Source: Candidatus Hydrothermarchaeum profundi
Lineage (GTDB): Archaea > Hydrothermarchaeota > Hydrothermarchaeia > Hydrothermarchaeales > Hydrothermarchaeaceae
DNA: 42,950 nucleotides
Reading direction: 5' to 3'
NCBI GenBank assembly: GCA_002011125.2
Contig: MTMF02000009.1
Coordinates: 504,045-546,994 of the forward strand
Program-made: the position numbers and the translations under genes
Shown: piece by piece, positions 14,285 through 23,232 of the stretch
Position numbering within the stretch: the first letter of the stretch is position 1
How the letters are laid out: each line of letters starts with the position of its first letter
The notes under the pieces: model-generated
Databases searched by the model: none
What the model was told of the DNA's origin: nothing
What the model saw: the letters and a program-made list of their open reading frames with translations, nothing else

Positions 14285-15321
14285 CATTTAAGTTCATAAT
14301 GGGCGCCTCTCCCGCTTCCTTTGAGTTCTATCACATCCATTTTGACGAGTTTTGATAGTTCCTTTAAGGCTGCCTGCCTGGTGATTTTAAACATATTTGC
14401 CACATTTCCTGCCGTTATCCTTCCGTTTCTCTGCATGAATTCTATTATTTTCATTTGTCTTTCGGTTAAAGCAATCTGTCCTTTTTCCTTTCTTTTTCTT
14501 CCTTCAACAGAGAGCTGTAGAACTTTTTCTTTAACCCTTGATATTGAAATCTTTACTCCTTCTGTGAAATACTCAAGCCATGGGGTCAAATCAAGTGCGT
14601 TCTGATCAACCGATTTTAGAGCTTCATAATAGGCTCTTCTGTCACTGTCATAATAATCATCCAGTGTAAAGAACCTTTTGATGTCAAATTCTCTTAGATA
14701 GAGAATAAGGGTGGCAAGTGCCCTTGCGGTTCTTCCATTTCCGTCTGCAAAGGGATGAACCCTCACGAATTCATAGTGGGAAATGCCAGCAACAATAACA
14801 GGATGAAGTTCAAGAGTTTCTTTGGAATTAAGCCATTTGATAAAGTTTTTCATCAATTCGGGGACTTCCTCTGACGGTGGAGGCATGAATATAACCTGGC
14901 CTGTAATTCTATTGCCAACATAGACCAGAATTTTTCTGTATTTTCCTTCCCATTCTGGATTATCAAGCGTGTCTTTTGTTATGTCTTTATGCAACTTTAA
15001 GATGTGTTCCTCTGTAATCTTTCCGTTTTTCTGATATTTTTCTATGTTTTCAAGCACTTTTAGATAATTCAGGACTTCCTGTTTTGCCCTTCTTGTCGCG
15101 GTTACCTTTCTTCCCTGTGCGAGGTTGCTTACTTCCTCAAGAGTTAATGGATTTCCTTCAATGGCTGTGGATGCATGGGTTGCCCTGATTAGGGCTTCTC
15201 TTCTCAAAGATATCTCCCATTTAGGAATGAGATATGCATTCAGAATAACCTCTCTTGCCGAGGTAATTTCAACGAGGTTGTTGACTATGGCGTTCGTGTA
15301 TCTGAAATTTGGCTTAAGCAT
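14284..15321 (-). CDS. Fic-family protein (predicted AMPylating enzyme) with C-terminal winged helix
   Basis: This is a 345-residue Fic/DOC enzyme. The catalytic motif HPFADGNGR is intact at residues 189-197, so transfer of a nucleotide moiety to a target hydroxyl is expected. STAIEG at residues 51-56 matches the S/T-xxx-E-G/N inhibitory helix, on the N-terminal side as in class II Fic proteins, implying self-inhibition through its glutamate. Residues about 284-345 form a winged helix (LTERQMKIIEFMQRNGRIT onward). It overlaps the end of the methyltransferase gene by 8 nt and is the last gene of the helicase-methylase-fic cassette. Targets are unknown. Confidence 0.9.
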   Translation of the reverse strand: MLKPNFRYTNAIVNNLVEITSAREVILNAYLIPKWEISLRREALIRATHASTAIEGNPLTLEEVSNLAQGRKVTATRRAKQEVLNYLKVLENIEKYQKNGKITEEHILKLHKDITKDTLDNPEWEGKYRKILVYVGNRITGQVIFMPPPSEEVPELMKNFIKWLNSKETLELHPVIVAGISHYEFVRVHPFADGNGRTARALATLILYLREFDIKRFFTLDDYYDSDRRAYYEALKSVDQNALDLTPWLEYFTEGVKISISRVKEKVLQLSVEGRKRKEKGQIALTERQMKIIEFMQRNGRITAGNVANMFKITRQAALKELSKLVKMDVIELKGSGRGAHYELK

Positions 15322-18300
15322 TTTCTCCCTCTATCACTTTAACCCAAGGGTGGGATTTTATCTTTTTAATAGTTTCCATTATCTCCCCATCCGCAGTTAT
15401 CTCCTCATAGACCTTTTCAATGGCTGTCATCTTTTCTTCATCCGACCCCAACTCTTCAATATCAATAAGATAGGGCTCCACCAGTTCGGCAAGATTGGTG
15501 GGCACGCCGTCTTCTTGGAATTTTTCTTTGAAGTATAATGAATAAATTAAAGAATCAAGTATTTTTCCAGAAAAAAAATCAATAATTTTAGAAACTTGAT
15601 GAGCATTATTATTGAGAAAAATTAAGTAACTTGACAGTTTTAAAAATCCTGTAATTTTTTCGGGGATTATAATTGGAAGATCTTTTAGAAACGAAATTGG
15701 ATATCTTAAAGAACCTTGTGGGATTCTAGCAGAATAGAATTTTTTCTTGTGAATCCAGTTAAATAATTTTGAATTCAACAACGTTAAAATATACTTATTT
15801 TTCTCGATGTCGTTTGTACTAAAAGAATGGACAGCAACTAATAAACCAATGCCTTCAGTGTCAATAGCTGCAGTTAATTTTTTTGCAACCCCTCGAATTA
15901 TTATTTTGTTTTTCTGTAAAAACAAATCTTTTGTGTCATCAGATAGAGGAGCACTCTCAATGGAGATATGCGGAAAATTGAAATTCTTTTTATAGATTTT
16001 TACATTTTTACCCCACAAAAATCCATAAGGTTTTATGTAGCTATTTGTTACGATTTTGCAAGATTTTTTGTCAGTCTTTCCTTCGTGTATATAGGACTCC
16101 ATATTCCAATATTCAAATCCCATGACCCCTGTTCGAACATCTCCGACCTGTCCCAATGGAACTGAATTAGAACTACTTGAGCTGAGTATTTCATTTACAC
16201 TCTTATCACTGAAGACTTGGAAATGTCCACTGGCAGAATCAATTAATTCGCTTTTTTTGATAGATTTGCCTTTATTTTTATTTAAAGTTCCTAGTTCTTT
16301 TTCGGATTCAATTATGATAATTTTTACTTGATAGTCTCTTTCATTTTTTTCTTTTCTTAGGATCATTACAGCTGTCGAAACTAAAGCATCTTGGAAGATA
16401 CTCTTTGCTTTTGAAAAATCAATTATTTCCCTGATAGTACAATTTTTTAAAAGAAAATCTCTTAACTTTTTCCCGTAATCTGCAACAAAATATTTGTTAG
16501 ATGTAATATAACCCATAAGCCCCTTTTCGTTCAAAACATTGATTGATTTTTCAAAGAACAGAATGTAGATATCATACGGCCCGTATGCAGTAGAATAAAT
16601 TTTATTAAATATCTTTTTTTCAGCAGGGATCTTTGAGGCTTTCACATATGGTGGATTCCCTATCAAAATATCGAAACCTCTTTCACCTTTTGGTCTATCA
16701 GGATCAAAAACTTCATAGAACTCAAAGCCCCAATGGAAGGGGTGGAGGGCCTCAAGCTCTTCTTTGGAGATTTTGATTTTGTAATCCACAGTAAGCATCC
16801 TGTGGAATTTTTCATTGAGCTCTGGTCTGAACTTCTCGTTAATCCGCTCGATGTCCCTTTTCAAATTCTCGGCAATCTTCGGGTCAGTAGTGGCTTTGTA
16901 TTGATCAAGAAGAGCCCCCTTTGCTTTTATTATTTGCATTGTCGTATCTGCAGAGTCCAGGGTCGTCTGTTCCACAAGGGGGGCTTCCACAAAGCCGATT
17001 AGACTGTTGCCGTGCATGATATTGTAATCGATGTTGGGGAGGGGTTCCACGCTCTCGATACTCAGGTCAGAGATCATGGAAAGCCACAGCCTGAGCTTTG
17101 CGATTTCGACAGCCCCATCCTCTAAATCGACGCCGTAGATGTTTTGGGTGGCTATGATCCTCTTAAAATAATAATCTGGGGAACCATAACTATCAATGGC
17201 CTTGTTCTCGGCGGAAAAAACCAACTCGTCTTTAAGAATTCTATAGCACTTGCGATAGAGGGCAAGAAGTATCTTGTGGGCGGCCATGAGAAATGCTCCG
17301 CTCCCGCAGGCGTTATCCAGCACCCGGAGTTCTTTCAAAATATTGAAATAGAGATAGGAGACCCTGTCAATTTCATTTTTGGAGAATTCCTGCTTGTCCA
17401 GCAATTCGGACCAGATGTTCTTGTAATCTGTCCCAAACCTCTCGTTCAGCCTGTCCCGTAGATATGGATAGATGGTGTTCATGGATATGTATTCGGTTAT
17501 TTCCGAGGGGGTATAATAGGCCCCCTTGCACTTCCTCCCTGTTACACTCTGCTCGAAAATGTGGCCGAGTATCGAGGGAGTCAGGACGACCGCATCCTCA
17601 TGCCGTTCCTCAACGACCCACTCATAGGAGTCAAAGAGTCTGAAAATCTCTCCCCATATCCCGTCCTTTATCGATATCTCATTATCAATCTCAACCTCCT
17701 TCTTTCTAAAAAGACCTCCATTGAGATAGGGAATGTTTCCAAGATTTACTCCGTTCACTTCGATTTTTTCATGAAAAGGGTGGTCATAGTTGAAGGCATT
17801 GAAGAAGAGGGGTTTGAGGTAGTCGTTGAAGAAATTCCTTTTTTTGTCCCTGTTTCTATAGAGATTTGTTAAGTAATCCTTTTCTATAATCTCTCTGCTT
17901 TGGAGGAAATAGATGAAAATAATCCTATCAAGAAGCACTTGGGAATAAAACCATCTCTCATCGTCATCCAGTCCCTTTAGCGAATCTGAAAGTCTGGTCT
18001 TTATAACCTTATATTCATCATAGAACTTCTTTACAAGGGGTTTGGTATCAAAAAGTGCCTGGAAACTGTCATTGTATGCTTTGTCTTCATATTTCAGGGC
18101 ATTCAGCAACTGGAGCCTGCTCAGCTTTGTATAGTCCCTCTCCCTGCGGTTCTTGTCATAGACGAACTTGAAAGGAGTATGGTATTCAGAGAATATATAG
18201 TAAACGTCGAAGTCATTATCTATGAAAATGTAGTAGGGCGTCATATGGACACCCTTCTTTTCTCGAAATAATTGATAGGCGTGTGAGTAATTCAAATCAT

Positions 18301-18430
18301 CAGTGAAATAATACTTGGCTTTATGCTCCCTGTCGATCCAGAAAGTCTCCTCATCAATGTATACAAAACCCTTATCATGGAAAAAATGCTCCTCAAAGTC
18401 TTCCCTCGAAGAGATGTCTTCAAACTTCAT
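15314..18430 (-). CDS. N6-adenine DNA methyltransferase (Eco57I/type IIG-like)
   Basis: This 1038-residue protein has the order motif X region (GAYYTPSEITEYI, about 303-315), AdoMet-binding motif I LDNACGSGAF (371-380), and catalytic motif IV NPPY (592-595), which is the gamma-class N6-adenine methylase pattern. Residues about 740-1000 resemble a TaqI-C-type target-recognition region (TLLNSKLFNWIHKKK, ARIPQGSLRYPISFLKDLPI). No PD-(D/E)xK nuclease motif was found at the N-terminus, so cleavage is probably supplied by the upstream PLD-helicase, whose stop overlaps this start by 4 nt. The DNA encoding the recognition region (about 15.54-16.56 kb) is visibly more AT-rich than the rest. It probably marks self DNA in a restriction/defence system. 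Confidence 0.88.
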   Translation of the reverse strand: MKFEDISSREDFEEHFFHDKGFVYIDEETFWIDREHKAKYYFTDDLNYSHAYQLFREKKGVHMTPYYIFIDNDFDVYYIFSEYHTPFKFVYDKNRRERDYTKLSRLQLLNALKYEDKAYNDSFQALFDTKPLVKKFYDEYKVIKTRLSDSLKGLDDDERWFYSQVLLDRIIFIYFLQSREIIEKDYLTNLYRNRDKKRNFFNDYLKPLFFNAFNYDHPFHEKIEVNGVNLGNIPYLNGGLFRKKEVEIDNEISIKDGIWGEIFRLFDSYEWVVEERHEDAVVLTPSILGHIFEQSVTGRKCKGAYYTPSEITEYISMNTIYPYLRDRLNERFGTDYKNIWSELLDKQEFSKNEIDRVSYLYFNILKELRVLDNACGSGAFLMAAHKILLALYRKCYRILKDELVFSAENKAIDSYGSPDYYFKRIIATQNIYGVDLEDGAVEIAKLRLWLSMISDLSIESVEPLPNIDYNIMHGNSLIGFVEAPLVEQTTLDSADTTMQIIKAKGALLDQYKATTDPKIAENLKRDIERINEKFRPELNEKFHRMLTVDYKIKISKEELEALHPFHWGFEFYEVFDPDRPKGERGFDILIGNPPYVKASKIPAEKKIFNKIYSTAYGPYDIYILFFEKSINVLNEKGLMGYITSNKYFVADYGKKLRDFLLKNCTIREIIDFSKAKSIFQDALVSTAVMILRKEKNERDYQVKIIIIESEKELGTLNKNKGKSIKKSELIDSASGHFQVFSDKSVNEILSSSSSNSVPLGQVGDVRTGVMGFEYWNMESYIHEGKTDKKSCKIVTNSYIKPYGFLWGKNVKIYKKNFNFPHISIESAPLSDDTKDLFLQKNKIIIRGVAKKLTAAIDTEGIGLLVAVHSFSTNDIEKNKYILTLLNSKLFNWIHKKKFYSARIPQGSLRYPISFLKDLPIIIPEKITGFLKLSSYLIFLNNNAHQVSKIIDFFSGKILDSLIYSLYFKEKFQEDGVPTNLAELVEPYLIDIEELGSDEEKMTAIEKVYEEITADGEIMETIKKIKSHPWVKVIEGENA

Positions 18431-21400
18431 TCTAAGGCCTCACTGCAAACGATGTAGGTAAGGGGATCCTCTTTCTCCTCAATCTCCTCAACCATTCTCG
18501 CAAGATTGTGGTCATAATACAATATCTCAAGTTTCTTCATCAACTCTTCCCCCTTAATCTCGTTGTTTTTAATCAATGTTAACTGTTTGTTCAACGGCTT
18601 TGATGGAATCTCTGTGGTGAAGACCCTTTCAAACTCTACGATCTTCGATATTAGGTCTTCCTTCTCTTTCGCATCTTCGAATTCTGATACCTCGACCTCT
18701 TTTCGAAACTCGTTTAGGGCTTTTTTGATATACCTCTGGCCGGTAGTGAGCTTCACTTTCTCCCCGGCATCTTCGGCCTCTTTAACCATCTGGGAAAACT
18801 TCTTCTTCATATCAGAAACCGTCTTGTTATATCCTGGCGGAATCTTGAGCACCGGCTCATCCTTATTACATTTTATGATTTTGAGAATCTTAGCCTCATC
18901 TTCAAAGACGATATTACCCTTCGGGTCCAGTAAGTATAGCCTCTTGTAGTTGCCTTTCTTCAAAAACACAAACCGATACTTGTTCCCATCTGGTGATTGT
19001 CTGGCGCTCCTGACCCCCATGGAGATATTTTTAATCCTTTCAAGGAGTTCAGGCTCTTCTTTCTGGAGTTTTCTGATGATATCCTCTGCCTCAGATACCT
19101 TTACTTTCTCATCCTCTTCTTCAAACCGGTCAAGCTCTTCTGGGTTCTCGTCATATATTGCATACATGGCTTCGGTGTTCAACATTTCCCTAGTATGGAG
19201 GATGTACGTATCCTCGCCGATGGCAGTATGTATCTCTTTTATTCTAATATCGAGTTTTTCCTTAAGCTTCAGGTTCTTCTCAAGCTTTTTCTCAGGGAGA
19301 AAATTGTAAACTCTGATAACCTCGGCCTCTGTTCCGATCCGATCCACCCTGCCAATCCTCTGAATCAGTCTGACTGGGTTCCAGTGAAGGTCGTAGTTAA
19401 TAACATCAGAGCAGTCCTGTAGATTTAAGCCTTCTGAGAGGACATCTGTTGATATTAGGATATCTATCTCTTCCTCTCCATTTTCAAACGTATATTGATT
19501 AGAGCGTGGAGCGAACCGTCCAACAACCTTATGCCGGTCTTTAGTATTACCGGTTATGACCTCCATGTTCCTCTTGAAGTGACCTTTAAGTTCTTCATAG
19601 ATATAATTGGCTGTGTCCACGAATTCTGTAAAAACAAGAACCTTCTTTCCCTTGAGTTCCGGGGATTTTAATTTAGTCATTAGTTCGCGAAGTTTTGTAT
19701 CAGTCCATAGCCCGGGAATATCCTTTACAAGACCGAATATCTCCTCCAAAATCCTCAGGTCTGAACTGATATCGGCTTCAAGAGCCGGGACATCAAAATC
19801 TTTTATGTCATATTTCTCTGACAGGCCTTCAATATTCTGCAAAATCTCAGCAAGGTCCTCATCTTCCTCAATTTGCGAGTCATAGATGACCTTCTGGACC
19901 TCTTCCCCAGCAGGTACATATCCTTTTTTTAATGCTTCAAGAAAAATTGTATTGATTTTTATAAAGTTCTCAATGCTTCTTTTGAAGGCAAAGCTTGAGC
20001 TCTCAAACCTTTTGAAGAGACCTGATCTCACAAGTCCCTTGAGATTCTGTCCTGCACTTTTCAGTTCGAGATAAGGATGTTTATTCTGTTTGGCTGGCAA
20101 TACGTAATCATAAAGGCCGTATCTTGCAAGAGTTAGCCTAGATAACGACTCGTAAACCCTGTCGTAGATGCCTTCATAAACCTCGTCTATACTGTAACTC
20201 AAGGTCTTCAAGTCCCTCTCGGGGAAATAGTTTCTTTTCTTGCCGATTCTAACATAATACTTTCCGTTATTATCCTTTTTTCCATAATATTTTATGATCT
20301 GCTTTCTCGTCCTTCTGACAAGGAGATGGCTCAAGATGCTTGAAAGAGCGGCTTCACCGTTTTCAACAGTCTTGAAGAACTCTTTGAGGTTTGCCGGGGC
20401 CACGGGAATTTTAGTCCTGTCCTTTGCATGAAAGAGCTTAATCTGATAGTAAATATCTAGTGGCGTATTGTTTAGAGGGGTTGCTGTTAAAAGAACCGTC
20501 TTTCTCCTTGATGTGAAGGGCTGGAGCAGTTCATATCTCTTGGTGTTGGGGTATCTGAAATTGTGACTCTCATCGATTAGGACAATATCACAGTTCTCGT
20601 ATCTCTTAAGTAGGTTCTTATTTCTATCACTCAGCATGCTCATGGACAAAACCTTGGCTCCGAGTTCGTATTTCTCGTTGGATTCTTCCCACATATCCAC
20701 AAGCGACTTGGGACAGATTATCAGCGGTTTATAACCATAAACATCGGCGAAATATTTGAGGACACCTGAGCCGATATAGGTCTTTCCCAACCCAACAACA
20801 TCAGAAATAAAGGCACCATTGTACTGTTTGATTATGGATATTGCAGTTTTAACAGCCACTTCCTGAAAGTTGGTGAGAGTCGGCAGAGTGTCCTTCCAGA
20901 ACAGCTTGATATCCTTTTCCTCCTCAAGCCGGTCTTCCACCAAATGGTAGAGGGTTTTGAGATATAGTTCGTATGGCGTGACTTCAGCTATGGGCCAGGA
21001 GACTTTTAACAGTTCCATTAAGCTTTCATCAAAATTTTCTGAGTTTTTCCATAAATCCATGAACCATTTTGTCAAATCTTCATGGTCTCTTTCGTCTCGT
21101 GTTTTGATATTGAGTTCCGTATTGTGATACATCCCTGCCATTGACAGATTGCTTGATCCGATGATTGCCATACCCGGGCCATATTGGGCTCGAAGATCTG
21201 GCGGATAGTCGAAAATATATGCCTTGCTGTGAAGCCTCCCCCGCGTATAAACTCTCACCCGGATTTTCTCTTTGGAAATCAACTCAGCAAGGTTATACAT
21301 CCACCCCTCATTTTCATCGGTTTGATCCATCCCTTCGAGAGTAGATTTAACTCGTTGCTTAGTATCGTCCAATTTTTGTTTTTTCTTCCCAAATTCAATT

Positions 21401-21669
21401 TTTTTATTTGCAGACTTTACACGTTCGAGATGGTTATATCCTTCTGCCAACTGTTCTATTGTTTCTCTATCCGATGTGTTACCTATCAAAAGCCGGAGCT
21501 TTTTGAATCCTTCCCTATTCAATTCCCTCTGAATGCCACTAAATCCGCTGAGAAAGAAGTAGCCAATTGCGAATTTTGCTTCTACACTCCCATCAAGGGC
21601 TTTCTTTACATTATAAAGGAGTTGCCTTTCGATGACATCTTTATTGTTATCTATTATATTGGATGCCAT
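18427..21669 (-). CDS. PLD-nuclease/SNF2-type helicase fusion
   Basis: This 1080-residue protein has an N-terminal phospholipase-D-like nuclease domain (HSK at about 147-149, then GSSNLS at 171-176) fused to a SNF2/RapA-like superfamily 2 motor. Motor motifs are SDVVGLGKT (about 289-297), LIDESHNF (364-371), LLTATPLNN (393-401), and motif VI LIQRIGRVDRIG in the second lobe. The C-terminal 250 residues are charged and helical without a recognised domain. The start ATG 21669 has a GGAGGAG Shine-Dalgarno sequence. It is the first large gene of the methylase-fic cassette. Helicase plus PLD plus methylase recalls DISARM (DrmD, DrmC, DrmMI), but DrmA/DrmB are absent, so I call it only a restriction-like module. 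Confidence 0.85.
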   Translation of the reverse strand: MASNIIDNNKDVIERQLLYNVKKALDGSVEAKFAIGYFFLSGFSGIQRELNREGFKKLRLLIGNTSDRETIEQLAEGYNHLERVKSANKKIEFGKKKQKLDDTKQRVKSTLEGMDQTDENEGWMYNLAELISKEKIRVRVYTRGRLHSKAYIFDYPPDLRAQYGPGMAIIGSSNLSMAGMYHNTELNIKTRDERDHEDLTKWFMDLWKNSENFDESLMELLKVSWPIAEVTPYELYLKTLYHLVEDRLEEEKDIKLFWKDTLPTLTNFQEVAVKTAISIIKQYNGAFISDVVGLGKTYIGSGVLKYFADVYGYKPLIICPKSLVDMWEESNEKYELGAKVLSMSMLSDRNKNLLKRYENCDIVLIDESHNFRYPNTKRYELLQPFTSRRKTVLLTATPLNNTPLDIYYQIKLFHAKDRTKIPVAPANLKEFFKTVENGEAALSSILSHLLVRRTRKQIIKYYGKKDNNGKYYVRIGKKRNYFPERDLKTLSYSIDEVYEGIYDRVYESLSRLTLARYGLYDYVLPAKQNKHPYLELKSAGQNLKGLVRSGLFKRFESSSFAFKRSIENFIKINTIFLEALKKGYVPAGEEVQKVIYDSQIEEDEDLAEILQNIEGLSEKYDIKDFDVPALEADISSDLRILEEIFGLVKDIPGLWTDTKLRELMTKLKSPELKGKKVLVFTEFVDTANYIYEELKGHFKRNMEVITGNTKDRHKVVGRFAPRSNQYTFENGEEEIDILISTDVLSEGLNLQDCSDVINYDLHWNPVRLIQRIGRVDRIGTEAEVIRVYNFLPEKKLEKNLKLKEKLDIRIKEIHTAIGEDTYILHTREMLNTEAMYAIYDENPEELDRFEEEDEKVKVSEAEDIIRKLQKEEPELLERIKNISMGVRSARQSPDGNKYRFVFLKKGNYKRLYLLDPKGNIVFEDEAKILKIIKCNKDEPVLKIPPGYNKTVSDMKKKFSQMVKEAEDAGEKVKLTTGQRYIKKALNEFRKEVEVSEFEDAKEKEDLISKIVEFERVFTTEIPSKPLNKQLTLIKNNEIKGEELMKKLEILYYDHNLARMVEEIEEKEDPLTYIVCSEALE

Positions 21670-21734
21670 CTCTTCTCCTCCTCAACCACACTTGCGTAAT
21701 TGTCGATGATCCTTTCTGCCGGGTTCATATTCAT
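21654..21734 (-). CDS. Possible 26-codon leader ORF overlapping the helicase start
   Basis: An ATG at 21734 opens a short frame reading MNMNPAERIIDNYASVVEEE and ending at TAA inside the first codons of the helicase gene. Its composition is protein-like and it overlaps the helicase Shine-Dalgarno sequence, so it might couple or modulate helicase translation. It could equally be chance. Confidence 0.3.
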   Translation of the reverse strand: MNMNPAERIIDNYASVVEEEKRWHPI

Positions 21735-22036
21735 CCCCCATATATGGGTCTTATTTTATGTCCCTTTCCCAAGGATGCGCAAGAAAGGTGTTCGGTTAAA
21801 ATTAGGTGGGTTTAGTATAAAAAATATCCGAAAACCAAAATTAGGATTTACTAGTAGAGCTCCGCCGAAACATCGCCCCGGCGTACGTCTACTCTAACTT
21901 TATATACATAGTCTGTCTGAAAATATGCGTTAATGAGAGAGGAATAAGTTAATAGTATTTCCTCTGCGACTCGCTGAAGAAGCTGTGTAAAATAGATAAA
22001 ATTTTATTTCGGTAAAAATCTTTCTAAACTTAATAA
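21735..22036. other. Intergenic region between helicase operon and tRNA-Leu
   Basis: No convincing gene. The minus strand holds a possible TATA (ACATAAAATAAG, about 21750-21765) for the helicase operon. The plus strand has a strong TATA-like TTTATATAC at about 21899-21907 with no gene behind it, and an AT-rich box (AGATAAAATTTTATTT, 21994-22009) about 32 nt before tRNA-Leu that can serve as its promoter. Confidence 0.4.
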
Positions 22037-22122
22037 GCGGGGGTGCCCGAGATTGGTCAAAGGGGACAGGCTTAGGACCTGTTAGCTTAGTGCTTGCGAG
22101 GGTTCGAATCCCTTCCCCCGCA
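22037..22122 (+). tRNA. tRNA-Leu(UAG)
   Basis: The acceptor stem GCGGGGG (22037-22043) pairs with CCCCCGC (22115-22121), with discriminator A 22122. The anticodon arm ACAGG-CTTAGGA-CCTGT gives anticodon TAG (22073-22075). A class II variable arm and the T arm with loop TTCGAAT are present. No intron and no encoded CCA. Confidence 0.95.
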
Positions 22123-22163
22123 TTTAATATTTTTTCTTGTACAAATTTAATGCTTTTTATCTG

Positions 22164-22177
22164 TTTTACCGGTAAAA
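22164..22177. repeat. 14-bp perfect palindrome TTTTACCGGTAAAA
   Basis: A perfect inverted repeat 41 nt beyond tRNA-Leu. Its 12-bp core TTTACCGGTAAA recurs at 13601-13612, also intergenic. It could be an operator for a dimeric regulator. Confidence 0.45.
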
Positions 22178-22313
22178 AACTGCATTATCATTCAACATCG
22201 AAAAACCCATTATTCGAAGGAATGAGGGACTCTAAAAAGTCCGTAGCCATTCCATTATTGTTTTCTTACGAAGAGTGAAACTTTAATAGAATGCGCATCC
22301 AACTTAAAAAGGA

Positions 22314-22655
22314 ATGTTTGAAATTTTAAAAATAGATAAAATTAAGAGAGGAAGGATTTATTCTTTGAAAGTCGGGGAGAGGGAAATAAGGATTCTCCTC
22401 ACATTTCATGCAGTTGAACGGGCGAGGGTCTGGAATTTAAAAGATAAACATGTGCTGTCTGCTATTTTATACCCGGAAGAAGTGTTAGAGGGACATCGCC
22501 GCAGATTCATCGCCCACAAGAGGAGAGGAAGACATTTAATAAGAGCAGTTTATGAGTATGATAAAATGTTGCCCGTCGTTATAACAGTGTATTATCCGTA
22601 TAAAGAGAGATATTTCAAAGGAGGCAAGACTTTTGCAGATAAGATACTCCCCTGA
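22314..22655 (+). CDS. DUF4258-like protein (putative toxin of a pair)
   Basis: This 113-residue protein matches the DUF4258 pattern. FHAVERARVWNLKDKHVLSA is followed by a basic segment (RRRFIAHKRRGRHL) and a strand ending in VVITVYYPYKERYF. DUF4258 proteins are often RelE-like and encoded beside small partners. Here the next gene overlaps by 23 nt and is DUF2283-like, a recurrent pairing considered toxin-antitoxin-like. An AAGG sequence precedes ATG 22314. Toxicity is inference; no catalytic residue can be assigned. Confidence 0.72.
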   Translation: MFEILKIDKIKRGRIYSLKVGEREIRILLTFHAVERARVWNLKDKHVLSAILYPEEVLEGHRRRFIAHKRRGRHLIRAVYEYDKMLPVVITVYYPYKERYFKGGKTFADKILP

Positions 22656-22845
22656 TGCAGACGTTCTAATAATCAAGCTGAGAGAAGGCAAACCCATGGA
22701 TTCAAGGGATGTCGCAGAGGGCATCATCGCCCATTATTCGAAGGATAAAAAAATCCTAGAGATAGAGATCTTGGATGCTTCCAAGGTTGTTCAGCTTAAG
22801 GACTTAAGCCTTTCGATAAAGGGGCTAGAAGCTGTTAAGGCTTAA
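22633..22845 (+). CDS. DUF2283-like small protein (putative antitoxin)
   Basis: This 70-residue protein with the DUF2283 layout reads YSPDADVLIIKLREGKP, then AEGIIAHYSKDKKILEIEIL and DASKVVQL. The start is TTG 22633, supported by AAAGGAGG at 22617-22624 (8-nt spacing) within the end of the upstream gene. The overlap implies co-translation with the DUF4258 protein. The antitoxin role is inferred from context. Confidence 0.75.
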   Translation: MQIRYSPDADVLIIKLREGKPMDSRDVAEGIIAHYSKDKKILEIEILDASKVVQLKDLSLSIKGLEAVKA

Positions 22846-22957
22846 AAAGAACCTTACCAGCAAATTCGTACTGGGATTCCTCCCCCCTACCTCCCCTACA
22901 CTTATTTTAACATCTAGGAAACAGGGCATTTCTATCTAGAGTTTGGTTATTAAGTAT

Positions 22958-23215
22958 GTGAAGTTTACGGAGCGATAGCGGAGTTAGATGGCTTTGTCTG
23001 CAAGATAGAGGATGAAATATTAGAATAGGGTCAAAATAATTAAAGTTCTAGAAGTTTGCATGTTTATTTCATTGATAATGGAACAATCAGAAAGGGAAAT
23101 GATGTCTTCACATTAATTGAAAGACCTAGAGAAGCCAGAAGTGCTGTCATTGAGGTAATATAGAAGAAACAGGTGAGACGCTGTTCTCTGAGAGATGCAT
23201 AAGAATGAGAAATAT
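22958..23215 (+). pseudogene. Relic of an unknown gene, sharing its 3' tail with the propeller gene
   Basis: A degraded plus-strand frame reads EVYGAIAELDGFVCKIEDEI, a stop, then HVYFIDNGTIRKGNDVFTLI and ERPREARSAVIEVI. After a 1-nt deletion it continues EETGETLFSER. The last 35 nt (23163-23197) are identical to 35164-35198, the end of the propeller gene. No family is recognised. Apart from this relic the 22846-23232 stretch shows nothing else. Confidence 0.55.
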
Positions 23216-23232
23216 ATCAGGGGAGTTATAAT

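Noticed and set aside
21700-21897. 65-codon plus-strand frame between the helicase and tRNA-Leu
   Set aside because: Basic, low-quality composition, no ribosome-binding site, and it overlaps the putative helicase promoter.
21925-21990. Possible C/D box small RNA (TAATGAG ... CTGA)
   Set aside because: The C box deviates from RTGATGA and no second box pair is present.
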